64,000 bases of DNA from Actinomycetota bacterium (GCA_019347675.1 JAHWKW010000007.1:1-64000), one strand, 5' to 3'; counted from the first letter of the stretch, positions 40,424 through 50,839 are shown. Numbers and translations: made by a program. The notes: generated by a model from the sequence alone, not told the origin.

Positions 40424-41692
40424 ATGGAACGCGTGGTTGTCGTCGGTGCGGGCTTCGCTGGCCTGCGGGCCGCCAAGGATCTGGTCGGCAGACCCGTCCA
40501 CGCCACGGTGGTCGACCGGCACAACTACCACCTGTTCCAGCCGCTGCTGTACCAGGTCGCCACCGCTGGTCTGGAACCCCAGGCGATCGCCAAGTCCGTC
40601 CGCGGGATCTTCCATGAGGCACCCAACCTCACCTTCCGGCTGGCGACCGCCACCGGCGTGGACTGGGACCGCCAGCAGCTGATGGTCGATGCGGGCGATC
40701 CGCTGCCGTTCGACTGGCTGATCCTCGCGGCCGGTGCCACCAGCGACACCTTGGGTATCGACGGGGTGCGCGAGCACACCTACCCGTTGAAGACGTTGGA
40801 CGACGCGGTGAACCTCCGAGACCACATCCTGACGACGTTCGAACGCGTCGACGTCGACCCGTCGCTGATCGAGGAAGGGGCACTGACGTTCGTGGTGGTG
40901 GGCGCCGGCCCGACCGGCGTGGAACTGTCCGGGGCGTTCGTGGAGCTCCTCGACCACGTCCTGGAACGGGACTTCCCCGGCGTCGACGTTGGCCGGGCCC
41001 GCATCCTCATGGTGGAGGCCCTCCCGAACGTCCTGAGCGGCTTCAACGAGCGCGCCCAGGACTACGCCCGCCGCACGCTTGCCGACCGCGGTGTCGAGGT
41101 GCTGCTGGGAACCCCACTGAAGGCCGTCGATGAGTCGGGGGTCGTGCTCGGCGACGGGGCGCGCATCCCCACGCGGACGGTGGTGTGGGCGGCGGGGGTC
41201 CGCGCCCACACCCTCGCCGACGCGCTGGGTCTCCCACAGGCCTCCGGACATCGCATCGTGGTCGGCGACGACTTGTCGGTCCCGCACCACCCCAACGTCT
41301 TCGCGGTCGGCGACATCGCCGCGGCGACGGGCCCCGACGGCGAGCTGTATCCCCAGATCGCGCCGGTCGCGATGCAGCAGGCCAGGCATGCCGTCCGCCA
41401 GATCGCGCGTCGTCGTGCGGGCCTTCCCACGCGAACGTTCCGCTACACCGACAAGGGGATCATGGCGACCGTCGGTCGGAACGCGGCCGTGGCGCAGGTG
41501 CCGCGCGGGCCGACCCTGACCGGTCCGGTCGCATGGGTCGTGTGGCTCGGGGCGCACCTGCTGTTCTTGGTCGGGTACCGCAACCGGGCGGTGGTCCTCC
41601 TCAACTGGCTGTACAACTACGCCACCTACGATCGTGCCGCCCGGCTGATCATCCGCGGGGAGGCCCCGCCCCGCCGCACCGCCGGGGAGTAG
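40424..41692 (+). CDS. ndh: Type II NADH dehydrogenase
   Basis: Single-subunit NADH:quinone oxidoreductase that feeds the respiratory chain without pumping protons. The 422-residue flavoprotein has FAD loop VVVVGAGFAGLRAAKDL, the NADH loop VVVGAGPTGVELSGAFVE (about residue 155), the FAD motif VFAVGDIA, and an amphipathic/hydrophobic C-terminus (WVVWLGAHLLFLVGY) that binds the membrane. It is a plausible partner of the hydrogenase in a menaquinone-based chain. Confidence 0.9.
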   Translation: MERVVVVGAGFAGLRAAKDLVGRPVHATVVDRHNYHLFQPLLYQVATAGLEPQAIAKSVRGIFHEAPNLTFRLATATGVDWDRQQLMVDAGDPLPFDWLILAAGATSDTLGIDGVREHTYPLKTLDDAVNLRDHILTTFERVDVDPSLIEEGALTFVVVGAGPTGVELSGAFVELLDHVLERDFPGVDVGRARILMVEALPNVLSGFNERAQDYARRTLADRGVEVLLGTPLKAVDESGVVLGDGARIPTRTVVWAAGVRAHTLADALGLPQASGHRIVVGDDLSVPHHPNVFAVGDIAAATGPDGELYPQIAPVAMQQARHAVRQIARRRAGLPTRTFRYTDKGIMATVGRNAAVAQVPRGPTLTGPVAWVVWLGAHLLFLVGYRNRAVVLLNWLYNYATYDRAARLIIRGEAPPRRTAGE

Positions 41693-41731
41693 GCCAGCCG
41701 CCCTGATCGCCCCAGTAGCCTGGCCTCACCC

Positions 41732-43147
41732 ATGACCGAGCACGCGTTCCGCGACGAGCAGGCCGCCCTGCGCAGCCTCCTCGACGTCCATCCCGAGGCG
41801 CGGCAGCTGGGCGAGGTGTTCGCTGACGCGGGGCACGAGCTGTACCTGGTCGGCGGCACGGTGCGCGACACCCTCCTCCCTGACCGTCCCGAGCCCGACC
41901 TGGATTTCGCGACCTCGGCACGGCCGGACGAGACCGAGGAGATCCTGCGGGGCTGGGCGGACCACGTGTGGGACATCGGTGCCCGCTTCGGGACCATCTC
42001 TGCGCAGAAGGACGGCCAGGTGGTGGAGGTCACCACCTTCCGCTCCGACCGCTACGAACCCGGATCGCGACACCCGCAGGTCACGTTCGGAGACTCGATC
42101 GACCAGGACCTGTCGCGGCGCGACTTCACCATCAACGCGATGGCGGTCCGCGTCCCCGACTTCGCCTTCCTCGATCCCTACGGGGGGTTGCGCGATCTCC
42201 GCGCTGGGGTCGTTCGCACCCCGATCGAACCCACGAGCTCGTTCGGCGACGACCCGCTGCGGATGTTCCGGCTGGCCCGGTTCGCGGCCGTGCTCGGGGC
42301 CCACCCCGAGCCGACGACCGAGGCAGCGGCCCGTCGGATGGCGGCGGAGATCACCACCGTGTCCGCCGAACGGATCCGCGACGAGTTGGACAAGTTGGTG
42401 GTCGGCGACCATCCCGGCGTCGGACTGGACCTGCTGGTCCGCACTGGGCTCGCGGAGCACGTTGTGCCCGAGGTCGCGCTGCTGACCACGTGCGTCGACC
42501 CACAGCACCGGCACAAGGACGTGTATGCCCACACCCTGGCGGTGGTCGACAACTGCCGCCCTGACCGCACGCTCCGGCTCGCAGCGCTGCTGCACGACAT
42601 CGGCAAGCCACAGACCCGCCGGATCCACCCCGACGGGACGGTCACCTTCCACCACCACGAGGTCGAGGGGGCCCGCATGGCCCGTGAACGGCTCCGGGCG
42701 TTGCGCTACGACAAGCAGACGGTCAACGACGTCAGCGACCTGGTGTTCCTGCACCTGCGCTTCCACACCTACAAGATGGGTTGGACCGACAGCGCGGTGC
42801 GCCGCTACGTGCGCGACGCCGGGGAGCTGCTGGGGCTCCTAAACGATCTGACCCGTGCCGACGTCACCACCGCCAACGAACGCAAGCGGGCACGGATCAT
42901 GCGCCGCATGGACGACCTGGAGCGGCGGATCGCGGAGCTGCGCGAGCAGGAGGAGCTCGAGAAGGTCCGTCCAGCCCTCGATGGGCACCAGATCATGGAG
43001 CACCTGGGGATCCGGCCAGGTCCGTTGGTGGGTGAGGCCCGCAGCCACCTGCTGGAGCTCCGCCTCGAGCGCGGACCGATGAGCGAGGACGAGGCCTACA
43101 CCGCGCTCGGCGAGTGGTGGGCTGAGCGCAGCCGCGACGCGTCCTGA
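41732..43147 (+). CDS. pcnA: CCA tRNA nucleotidyltransferase with HD domain
   Basis: Adds CCA to tRNA 3' ends. The 471-residue class II enzyme has the catalytic head YLVGGTVRDTLL and the acidic pair in PDLDFAT, then RRDFTINAMA, and a C-terminal HD domain (ALLHDIGKP). Synteny with the Nudix and DUF6049 genes corresponds to Rv3907c-Rv3909. The protein is needed for every tRNA here because the one tRNA in the window lacks an encoded CCA. Confidence 0.92.
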   Translation: MTEHAFRDEQAALRSLLDVHPEARQLGEVFADAGHELYLVGGTVRDTLLPDRPEPDLDFATSARPDETEEILRGWADHVWDIGARFGTISAQKDGQVVEVTTFRSDRYEPGSRHPQVTFGDSIDQDLSRRDFTINAMAVRVPDFAFLDPYGGLRDLRAGVVRTPIEPTSSFGDDPLRMFRLARFAAVLGAHPEPTTEAAARRMAAEITTVSAERIRDELDKLVVGDHPGVGLDLLVRTGLAEHVVPEVALLTTCVDPQHRHKDVYAHTLAVVDNCRPDRTLRLAALLHDIGKPQTRRIHPDGTVTFHHHEVEGARMARERLRALRYDKQTVNDVSDLVFLHLRFHTYKMGWTDSAVRRYVRDAGELLGLLNDLTRADVTTANERKRARIMRRMDDLERRIAELREQEELEKVRPALDGHQIMEHLGIRPGPLVGEARSHLLELRLERGPMSEDEAYTALGEWWAERSRDAS

Positions 43148-43203
43148 CGGTCACGTCCTCAGGAGCGTTTCAGGGGGCCGCATCGGCGTCCGATACCCAA
43201 CCG

Positions 43204-45915
43204 ATGGATGTGGACACGATGTCGCCGCGTGCGGTGACGCCCGACACTCGACGCCAGGCCACGCCGGTGTGGACCGTCCTCGTGCCAGCTGTGACCGGCG
43301 CGGCCGCGCTGCTGCTGCCTGCGGTGCACGCGCTCGTCGTCGCCCTGGCGCTGGCGGTCGGCGCGTTGGTGTCCCGCCGGTATCCGCAACGGCAACTCGC
43401 CGCGGCGGCGGCACTCGCCGGCGGGGTCGTGGCTGCGGTCGCTGCCCGCGCGGCCTTGACGGCCCGGGTAGGCCCCCCCGGACCTGCATCCCTGGAAGGC
43501 ATCCTGCCGTTGGCCGGTGCGGCCGTTGCGCTGGTGCTCGCGTGGCAGCTGGTCGGCGCCATCGCTGACCGGACCCTGCGCGCTCGCGTCGGTGGGGAGG
43601 TGTGGCCGACCACGCGGAACGCCCGCTGGGTCCAGGATGCCGCGCTCGCCGCGTCGGCCGTCGTCGTGGCCGTGCTTTGGCACGTCTTCCCGCTGCTGGC
43701 GTTGGCCGCCCTCTTCCCGCTGTTCGCAGGTGCGCGTGTCGTCGATCATGGCGGCCGCGGGGCGGTCGCGATCGACCGCGTCACCGGGCTGCCCACGGCC
43801 GGGGCGATCCGGGCGGCCCTGGCCGACGAAGCCGCCCGCGCCCGGCGGTTCCACCGCAGCGTGGCCGTGCTCGTCGTGGACCTCGACCAGATCGGGGACC
43901 ACAAGAGGAAGGTCGGCCAGCCGGTCGGGCAAGGGCTGCTGCGTGCGGTTGCGGCCCACTTGCAGGCACTCAGCCGCGAGTACGACGTGGTGGGCCGGCT
44001 GTCCGGTGACGAGTTCGTCGTCCTTTGCCCGGAGGCCGACGTGGTCGGGGCACGCGCTGTCGCCGAGCGGATCCGCGCCGGTCTGGCAGCGGAGCCGTTC
44101 CGGATGGGCACGGCGGAGGCGCCCGTCGCCGTGACGGCATCCGTCGGGCTGGCCATGTTCCCCGACGACAGCGACGACCTTGACCAGCTGCTCGTCGAGG
44201 CCGAGCTCGCCGCCTCCTACGCCCGTTCTCAGGGCGGTGACCGGGTCTGTCTGGCGGCACTCCTGCCCGAGGAGTTCCGTGGCGTCGCCGCTTACGACGC
44301 GGCCGCGTACCGGTTCGTCGGAGCCGTTCCGGTCGCTCCCGCCGCCGAGCCGCTGCCGGCACCGGGCCGCGACGGCGACCGGGAGGTGGCGCCCGATCGG
44401 TTGGTGAAGGTGGCCAGCGAGCCGCTGGCGCACGCCAAGCCCAGCACCGACCGGCTGCTGGGTGCGGTGGGCGTGGCGGCGTCCGTGGCCGTGGCCGTTG
44501 GCGCCGTCGCGGGTCCGGCACCCAGACACTGGGGTGCCGTGCTGGTGTTCGCGGCGCTGGCGGTCGGCGCCGAGTGGTTCGCGGCTTCTGTGTACGGACG
44601 GTCCAGCTCGTCGTGGTCTGCTGTCCCGCTGGTCGCGTTCGCGGCGGTGGCCATGTCCCCGGTCGAGGTCGCACTGGCATGCGTTTTGGCTGGCGTCGGT
44701 GGCGGGGCGCTCCGCGGGACGCGCGTGCGGCAAGCGGCGTTCAACGTTGCCGTCTTGGTGCTGTCGGGGCTGTCGTCGTTCCTGACCGTGCAGATGTTGA
44801 CCGCGGTCGATGTCGATGCCACCGGGTCACTGCTCGAGGCGCTCATCGTCGGGCTCGTCGCCGGTCCCGCATTCTTCGTCGTCAACGTCTGGCTGGTCGC
44901 GACCGCGGTGGCCGCCTCGGGGCGTGCGCCTGTGTGGGACGTGTGGCGAGAGGACCTGTTGTGGCTCGTTCCCCACCAGCTGGGCATGGGCGCGCTGGCG
45001 GGGGCGTCGGCGCTGGTGTACCACCTGATCGGCGCCGAGGGAGCGCTGTTGCTGTCGCTGCCCGCGGTGGGGCTGCACCTGGCCCAGCGCCAGTTCCTGA
45101 ACCGGACCCGTCAGAACGTGGTCCGCCTCCGAGAACTCAACGACGACCTGTCGGACGCCAACACGCGGGTCGTGCGCGTGAACGAGCGGCTCACGGATGC
45201 CCTCGGACAGGTCAATGCCGGTTACCTGGCAACGGTGGAGTCCTTGGCTGCCGCGGTCGACGCCAAGGACACCTACACGGGCAGCCACATCGACAGGGTG
45301 GAGGCGTACGGGCGGCTCCTGCTCCAGCTGATCGATCCCGAACTCCGCGACGACGAGCAGATGCTGTGGGGATTCCGCCTGCACGACGTCGGGAAGATCG
45401 GCGTCCCCGATTCGATCCTTCTGAAGCCTGGCCCGCTCGACGATCAGGAGTGGGTGGTGATGCGCCGTCACCCCGAGATCGGCGCGCAGATCATCCAAGC
45501 CGCACCGTTCCTGCAGGGTGCGCGCGACATCGTCCTGCATCACCACGAGCGGTGGGACGGCGGCGGTTACCCCCGGGGGCTGTGCGGACAGGCGATCCCG
45601 TTCGGGGCGCGGCTGTTCTCGCTGGTGGATGCCTTCGATGCGATGACCTCCGATCGCCCCTACCGCACAGCCATGTCGATCGACCAGGCTCTGGAGGAGC
45701 TGCGCCGCAACAGCGGTACCCAGTTCGACCCGGAGATGATCGAGGGGATGTTGCAGCTGCCCAGGACCAGCTTGGAAGAGGTTCCCGTCCAGGTGGCCTC
45801 ACGCCGCCACGCGACACGACGGCGCGCTGCCGCCGGTGGCCTGCTGCTGCCGATCACCGCTGATGTCTACGACGCGCTCGACGAGCCCGCGAGGGTCCAC
45901 ATCGTCGCCCGCTGA
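43204..45915 (+). CDS. Membrane GGDEF / HD-GYP protein
   Basis: A 903-residue c-di-GMP signalling protein. N-terminal membrane spans are followed by a GGDEF domain (active site SGDEF at residues 267-271) with an RxxD inhibitory site five residues before it (REYD). A second set of membrane spans lies at about 420-620, then an HD-GYP domain with HDVGKIG (from 727) and HHERWDGGGYP (from 780). It could both make and break c-di-GMP. The SGDEF variant lowers certainty of synthase activity. The ATG at 43204 lacks a strong ribosome-binding site. Confidence 0.85.
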   Translation: MDVDTMSPRAVTPDTRRQATPVWTVLVPAVTGAAALLLPAVHALVVALALAVGALVSRRYPQRQLAAAAALAGGVVAAVAARAALTARVGPPGPASLEGILPLAGAAVALVLAWQLVGAIADRTLRARVGGEVWPTTRNARWVQDAALAASAVVVAVLWHVFPLLALAALFPLFAGARVVDHGGRGAVAIDRVTGLPTAGAIRAALADEAARARRFHRSVAVLVVDLDQIGDHKRKVGQPVGQGLLRAVAAHLQALSREYDVVGRLSGDEFVVLCPEADVVGARAVAERIRAGLAAEPFRMGTAEAPVAVTASVGLAMFPDDSDDLDQLLVEAELAASYARSQGGDRVCLAALLPEEFRGVAAYDAAAYRFVGAVPVAPAAEPLPAPGRDGDREVAPDRLVKVASEPLAHAKPSTDRLLGAVGVAASVAVAVGAVAGPAPRHWGAVLVFAALAVGAEWFAASVYGRSSSSWSAVPLVAFAAVAMSPVEVALACVLAGVGGGALRGTRVRQAAFNVAVLVLSGLSSFLTVQMLTAVDVDATGSLLEALIVGLVAGPAFFVVNVWLVATAVAASGRAPVWDVWREDLLWLVPHQLGMGALAGASALVYHLIGAEGALLLSLPAVGLHLAQRQFLNRTRQNVVRLRELNDDLSDANTRVVRVNERLTDALGQVNAGYLATVESLAAAVDAKDTYTGSHIDRVEAYGRLLLQLIDPELRDDEQMLWGFRLHDVGKIGVPDSILLKPGPLDDQEWVVMRRHPEIGAQIIQAAPFLQGARDIVLHHHERWDGGGYPRGLCGQAIPFGARLFSLVDAFDAMTSDRPYRTAMSIDQALEELRRNSGTQFDPEMIEGMLQLPRTSLEEVPVQVASRRHATRRRAAAGGLLLPITADVYDALDEPARVHIVAR

Positions 45916-45957
45916 GACCAGGGCTCGAGTTGCGTCCACACACGTTGCGTGCAGTCG

Positions 45958-46425
45958 TCACCCGGGTGGCTGCGGCCGACCGTCGGTGGATCGGCCGGGG
46001 GTTATCCGCCCCGGAGGCAGCAGCCGCAACAGCACGCGCCGTTCGACCAGCGCGGTCGGGACGGCCCCGTAGTGTCGCGAGTCGGTGGAGCGGCCACGGT
46101 GGTCGCCCGCCACGGCGACGTGACCTGGTGGCACGGGCGCCGGGCCTCGCGGCAGGTCCGCCACGTCACCCGCCAGCGCCACGATCCGCTTGACGGTCAG
46201 GCGCTCACGTGCCCGGGGGTCGCGGACGACAACGACGTCGCCGACCCGGAGCCGGTCGGAGGCCGGGACGGTCAACACCAGCTGATCCGCGCTCAGCGTG
46301 GGTTCCATGCTTGCCCCGTTGACGCGCCGGGCCGCCCCGCTCACCCACCGCAGCGCCGCCCACAAGACGGCGAGCGCGACGACCACGCGTCGTACGGTCG
46401 TCCACCCGTCATCCGGCTGGTCCAT
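45958..46425 (-). CDS. sodX: Ni-SOD maturation signal peptidase SodX
   Basis: A 155-residue S26-family peptidase with an N-terminal membrane span (VVVALAVLWAALRWV), catalytic Ser in GASMEPTL and catalytic Lys in LTVKRIVALAGD; the end YGAVPTALVERRVLLR resembles SodX proteins. It stands head-to-head with sodN, which needs removal of its leader to expose the nickel-binding His. In Streptomyces sodX lies downstream of sodN on the same strand, so the divergent arrangement is unusual. Confidence 0.83.
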   Translation of the reverse strand: MDQPDDGWTTVRRVVVALAVLWAALRWVSGAARRVNGASMEPTLSADQLVLTVPASDRLRVGDVVVVRDPRARERLTVKRIVALAGDVADLPRGPAPVPPGHVAVAGDHRGRSTDSRHYGAVPTALVERRVLLRLLPPGRITPGRSTDGRPQPPG

Positions 46426-46498
46426 CGCGGGCTCCGTTAGGGTCGGGGCTACGGCCCACTATCCCGACGGCCTGCTCCTGTTGCGAAAGGACCACCAC

Positions 46499-46933
46499 AT
46501 GTGGACGTTCCTGGGGAATCTCTACCCGCTCCGCGCGGTGCGCACCGTCCACGCGCACTGCGACATCCCCTGTGGGATCTACGATCCCGAGCAGGCCAGG
46601 ATCGAGGCCGAGTCATGCCTGAACATCATCCAGAAGTACCACGATTCGGACGACGAGCTGTTCCGCGACCGCTGCAACTTCATCAAGGAGGAACGCGCCG
46701 AGCTGGCCAAGAACCACATCAGCGTGCTGTGGACCGACTGGTACAAGCCCGAGAAGATGGGCGCGGAGATGCATCAGGTGTTCAAGCAGGCCGTCGTGTG
46801 CTGCTCCAGCGTCAAGCGCAGCAACGACGAAGGCAACGCCCGTGAACTCCTCGACCTGGTCAACCAGATCGACGAGTTCTGGAAGAAGAACAACGGCCCC
46901 GCGGAGACCCGTCTCGCCGGTCGTCCCGGCTGA
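46499..46933 (+). CDS. sodN: Nickel-containing superoxide dismutase
   Basis: Destroys superoxide with a nickel centre held by the N-terminal hook. The precursor has 144 residues; the hook HCDIPCGIYDP starts at residue 20 after a 19-residue leader ending VHA, so cutting before His20 would form the active site. The four-helix body contains KEERAELAKNHISVLWTDW. ATG at 46499 with AAAGGA upstream. No iron or manganese SOD is in the window. Confidence 0.95.
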   Translation: MWTFLGNLYPLRAVRTVHAHCDIPCGIYDPEQARIEAESCLNIIQKYHDSDDELFRDRCNFIKEERAELAKNHISVLWTDWYKPEKMGAEMHQVFKQAVVCCSSVKRSNDEGNARELLDLVNQIDEFWKKNNGPAETRLAGRPG

Positions 46934-46959
46934 GGGAAGACACGCTCGGAAACCTGCGA

Positions 46960-48336
46960 TCACGGGCGCTGGGGGCCCTGCCCCGGTCGCTCCTCGTCCA
47001 AGGCCCGCTCTGCCTCCTCCCAGGTCTCCACGTCGACCGGGGGTGGCATCCGAGTCAGCCACCGCCGAGCCACCGCCGCCAGGACGACCGACGCCAGCCC
47101 CGTCCCCAGGAGCACCGGCTCGGCGCGGGACGCATCGGGCAACGACACGGCCGTGACGATGGCTCCACCGAGGAAGCCCAGGTTGTAGAGCACGTCGTAG
47201 GCGGCGAACACCCGTCCTCGGAAACGGTCGGGGAGGGCGCTCTGCACCAGCGTGTCGCCGGGGATCTTGGCCATCGAGAAGGCGACGCCCAGGGCCAGGT
47301 TCACCGTGTACAGCGCCCACTCGCGTAGGCCCGGGGTGAACACCAGCAGCGCCACGCCTCCCAGCACCAGCGACAGGTTCAGCGACGTCTCGGGCGCCAG
47401 ACCACGTCGGTCGGCGCTTGCCACCAGGGCCGCACCCGCGCCGGCGCCGACCCCGAACAGCGCGAGGACAACGGCGATCTGTGCCGGCCCTGCGCCGAGC
47501 AGGTTGCGGAAGACCAGGAGCGCCGCGATGGTGGCGATCGCGGTGAGGAACCGCAAGGCCGCGAGTGTCACGATCGGTGCCCACGCCCGGCGTGTCCCGG
47601 CGATCCGGTGGATGCCGTCGACCAGCTCTTCCCACGCACGTCGGATCTCGTGGTGCAGCGGCGGCAGCCGTCGATCGAGGTCGGGACCGAGGAGGCGAAC
47701 CGGGAGAGTGGCGGCTGCCAGCACGCTCGCCAGGAACAGCCCGCCAGCCATGATCACCGCGGCCTCCGGGCCGCCGCTGTCCTCGCCGACGACCGCCGCG
47801 ATCACCCCGCCGCCGGCGGCGCCGGCCAGCGCGACGATCGCCCCGCCGATCGCTGCCACGGCGTTCGCGGCGGTCAGCGCCTCGCCCGGCACCACCTTGG
47901 GCAGGGCCGCCCCCAGCGTCGCGAGGAAGAACCGGTTGATCGATAGGACCACAACGACCGTGGCCAGAAACAGCGACTGTCCCGCCGCTGGGAGGTGCAC
48001 CAGCGGCAGCGCCACCACGACGACCGCCACCCGAACGACGTTGGCCCAGATCAGGATCCGCTGACGCCGCCAGCGGTCGATCACCACACCGGCGAACGGC
48101 CCGACCACCGAGAACGGCAGCGTGGTCACGGCCAGGATCAGCGCCACCTGCGCGCCGCTGGTGGCCTCGGTTGGGCTGAGGGTGAAAAGCAGGAGCGACG
48201 CTGCGCCCAACTGGAACATCCCGTCGCCGGCCTGCGATGGCCAGCGCACCGCCAGGAGCCGGACGAAACCGCCGAGCCGGAACAGATCCCGCACGCGGTG
48301 CTCGGCGGGCGGCGAGGCCGGAGCAGTCACCGTCAC
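46960..48336 (-). CDS. MFS transporter
   Basis: About twelve hydrophobic segments across some 458 residues, with the MFS-type motif VIDRWRRQRILIWANVVR after the second to third span and ALPDRFRGRVFAAYDVLYNL in the second half. It resembles drug-efflux MFS proteins (MFS_3), but the substrate is unknown. The frame is open far upstream; I chose the GTG at 48336, before TVTAPASPP, because the upstream residues are Arg/Pro-rich noise. Confidence 0.8.
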   Translation of the reverse strand: MTVTAPASPPAEHRVRDLFRLGGFVRLLAVRWPSQAGDGMFQLGAASLLLFTLSPTEATSGAQVALILAVTTLPFSVVGPFAGVVIDRWRRQRILIWANVVRVAVVVVALPLVHLPAAGQSLFLATVVVVLSINRFFLATLGAALPKVVPGEALTAANAVAAIGGAIVALAGAAGGGVIAAVVGEDSGGPEAAVIMAGGLFLASVLAAATLPVRLLGPDLDRRLPPLHHEIRRAWEELVDGIHRIAGTRRAWAPIVTLAALRFLTAIATIAALLVFRNLLGAGPAQIAVVLALFGVGAGAGAALVASADRRGLAPETSLNLSLVLGGVALLVFTPGLREWALYTVNLALGVAFSMAKIPGDTLVQSALPDRFRGRVFAAYDVLYNLGFLGGAIVTAVSLPDASRAEPVLLGTGLASVVLAAVARRWLTRMPPPVDVETWEEAERALDEERPGQGPQRP

Positions 48337-48421
48337 GAGCCTAGGAGCGCCACCTCGCGCCGCGGAGGCACGAGCCCGGACCGCCCTTCGCGCCGCTGAG
48401 GCGACGGGTGTCGGGCCGGCT

Positions 48422-49585
48422 TCAGGTCGCGGTGATCTCGGGGAGGGCCTCCTGCAGCTCTGTGGCCAACGCTTCCTCGTCAACCGGCGCGACGACGAAC
48501 TCCTCGACCATGCGTCGGGCGACCTCGTCGCGGTACTGCACCGGCGGGCTTTTCATAAAGTACGCGCTGGCGGACAGCAACGGCCCGCCGACGCCCCGGT
48601 CGAGCGCGACCTTGGCGCACCGCACCGCGTCGATCACGACCCCGGCGGAGTTGGGGGAGTCCCAGACCTCGAGCTTCAGCTCCGCTGTCAGAGGCACATC
48701 GCCGAACGCTCGGCCCTCCATCCGGATGTAGGCCCACTTGCGGTCCTCCAGCCACGGCACGTGGTCGGACGGGCCGATGTGGATGCTGTCGCGCGGCAGC
48801 TCGGAGTCCAGCTGCGACGTCACCGACTGCGTCTTGGAGATCTTCTTGGACTCCAGCCGCTCGCGTTCGAGCATGTTCTTGAAGTCCATGTTGCCGCCGA
48901 AGTTCAGCTGGTACGTCCGGTCCACCGTGACGCCGCGATCCTCGAACAGTTTGGCCAGCATGCGGTGGGTGATCGTCGCCCCGACCTGGCTCTTGATGTC
49001 GTCGCCCACGATCGGCAGCCCCGCGTCGGCGAAGCGTCGCGCCCACTCCCGATCGGACGCGATGAACACCGGCAGACAGTTGACGAACGCAGCACCCGCC
49101 GCCAGCGCCTGTTCGGCGTACCACCGCGCCGCCTGCTCGGAGCCCACCGGCAGGTAACAGACGACCACGTCGGCGGCCGCCGCACGCAGCGTTGCGGCCA
49201 CGTCGACGGGAGCGCCGGGCGCCTCCTCGATCTCCTGGTGGTAGTACCGGCCGAGGCCGTCGAGCGTCGGCCCGCGCAGCACCTCCACGTCCAGCGGTGG
49301 GACGTCGGAGAAGCGCATCGTGTTGTTCGGCGGCGCGACGATCGCCTCGGCGAGGTCACGGCCGACCTTCTTGGCGTCGACGTCGAACGCCGCCACGAAC
49401 TGCACGTCGCTGACGTGGTACCCCCCGAACATCACGTGCATCAGGCCGGGGACGGTCTCCTCCGGCGGTGCGTCGCGGTAGTGGTGGACCCCTTGCACAA
49501 GCGAGCTCGCGCAGTTGCCGACACCGATGATCGCGACCCGGATCTGGCGCTCGCTGCGCCGGCCCGGCGTGGAGTTCTCGGTCAT
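48422..49585 (-). CDS. ino1: Inositol-3-phosphate synthase
   Basis: NAD-dependent conversion of glucose 6-phosphate to inositol 3-phosphate, the first step to phosphatidylinositol and mycothiol. The 387-residue protein has the NAD loop [32 protein letters not shown] and [20 protein letters not shown], the catalytic signature. Actinobacteria often pair ino1 with a PadR gene, as here (55 bp apart). Confidence 0.94.
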   Translation of the reverse strand: MTENSTPGRRSERQIRVAIIGVGNCASSLVQGVHHYRDAPPEETVPGLMHVMFGGYHVSDVQFVAAFDVDAKKVGRDLAEAIVAPPNNTMRFSDVPPLDVEVLRGPTLDGLGRYYHQEIEEAPGAPVDVAATLRAAAADVVVCYLPVGSEQAARWYAEQALAAGAAFVNCLPVFIASDREWARRFADAGLPIVGDDIKSQVGATITHRMLAKLFEDRGVTVDRTYQLNFGGNMDFKNMLERERLESKKISKTQSVTSQLDSELPRDSIHIGPSDHVPWLEDRKWAYIRMEGRAFGDVPLTAELKLEVWDSPNSAGVVIDAVRCAKVALDRGVGGPLLSASAYFMKSPPVQYRDEVARRMVEEFVVAPVDEEALATELQEALPEITAT

Positions 49586-49640
49586 CGTTCCCTCGCTTGT
49601 GCGGGTGCTGGTGGCGACGCCAGCGGCTGATCGGACGTGG

Positions 49641-50294
49641 TCACGGGCGGCTCCGGGCCCGAACCCGGTCATCGGCGGGGCGCTCCGCCGGCGGCTCGCC
49701 GCCTTCGGCGGACGGTGGTCGGGTGGCGTGATCGCCCTCGTCGCCGCTGACCGGCTGGCGTTTGTCGGCGTCGGCGGCCAACTGTCGCTTCTCGGCGACG
49801 ATGAGCTCGTCGAGCCACGCGATGTCCGAGGCGGTGGCTTCCATCCCGTGTCGCAGCAACGACAGCGTGTAGCCGTCGATGTGGTCCTGCTCGTCACGCA
49901 TCGAGCGGCGCAGGTCGGCCAGCTTGTCCTGCAGGTCGGCCTTGCGGCGCTCCAACAGCCGCAGCCGGATCTCCGGCTTGACGTAGCGGAAGAAGGCGAA
50001 GCGCAACGGGAACTTCTCCTCCTCCCACGTGGTCGAGGCCTTGTCCTCGATCAGCTCCAGGAACTCCCGGCGGCCGGCTTCGGTGATCCGGTACACGTTC
50101 TTGCTGCGGCGGGTGTCGTCCTCGCTGAACACCGGCTCGATCGACCCGCGCTGCTCGAGTCGCTTCAGTGCGGGGTACAGAGAGCCGTACGACACCGGCC
50201 AGAAGTGGCCGAGCTTCTGCGTGAGTTGCTTCTTGAGCTCGTAGCCGTGCATGGCCTTCTCCTGGAGCAGCCCCAGGATGGCCAGCTCGAGCAT
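49641..50294 (-). CDS. PadR-family transcriptional regulator
   Basis: A 217-residue regulator. The winged helix reads [20 protein letters not shown] and [15 protein letters not shown], then a helical dimer domain (Vir_C) and a charged tail. The ATG at 50294 begins the conserved [10 protein letters not shown]. It may regulate ino1; no operator was identified. Confidence 0.88.
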   Translation of the reverse strand: MLELAILGLLQEKAMHGYELKKQLTQKLGHFWPVSYGSLYPALKRLEQRGSIEPVFSEDDTRRSKNVYRITEAGRREFLELIEDKASTTWEEEKFPLRFAFFRYVKPEIRLRLLERRKADLQDKLADLRRSMRDEQDHIDGYTLSLLRHGMEATASDIAWLDELIVAEKRQLAADADKRQPVSGDEGDHATRPPSAEGGEPPAERPADDRVRARSRP

Positions 50295-50476
50295 CGGATG
50301 TCCGTAACGTCGATCGCGGCGGGTGCCAGGTGGCGGGCGCTTCGGGCTACCCTCCGCCCGACGCAGCCCCGAATGTATCGTGCCGATGTATCGCAACGAT
50401 ACACTCCACTCGGTGGCGGCGACAAGCCCTGCGCTTGCGTGCGCATGCCGTCCCGGCGAGGCGTACTCTTCCGGAC

Positions 50477-50839
50477 GTGCGCCGGGGACGGATCGACTAC
50501 CGCATGGCTCGACGGGCGCTCCTACGCGACGTCGAGGTCGGTCTGCGCTCTGCCCGTGACGTCTGCGACGCCCACCCCGATCTCGTGCGCGCCGGGCGGA
50601 ACGTCGGTGAGCCGACCGAGGACGACTGCCCGATCTGCGACGCCGCCGACCTGCGCTTGGTCACGTACGTGTTCGGCCGGCAGATCGGCCGCCACAGCGG
50701 TCGCGTCGTCTCTCGCAACACGCTCGGCGTGCTGACCAAGCGGTACGGCGACCTCAACGTCTACACGGTCGAAGTGTGCACCGACTGCGGATGGCACCAC
50801 CTGCGCGAGTCGTTCTGGATGAGGCGTGAGGCTGGGTGA
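50477..50839 (+). CDS. DUF5318 family protein
   Basis: A 120-residue protein with two zinc-ribbon-like cysteine pairs (CPICD near residue 55 and CTDCGW near 104) and the family opening RIDYRMARRALLRDVEVGLR. The DUF5318 gene follows ino1-PadR in many actinobacteria. GTG start at 50477. The function is unknown. It converges on the SRPBCC gene. Confidence 0.78.
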   Translation: MRRGRIDYRMARRALLRDVEVGLRSARDVCDAHPDLVRAGRNVGEPTEDDCPICDAADLRLVTYVFGRQIGRHSGRVVSRNTLGVLTKRYGDLNVYTVEVCTDCGWHHLRESFWMRREAG

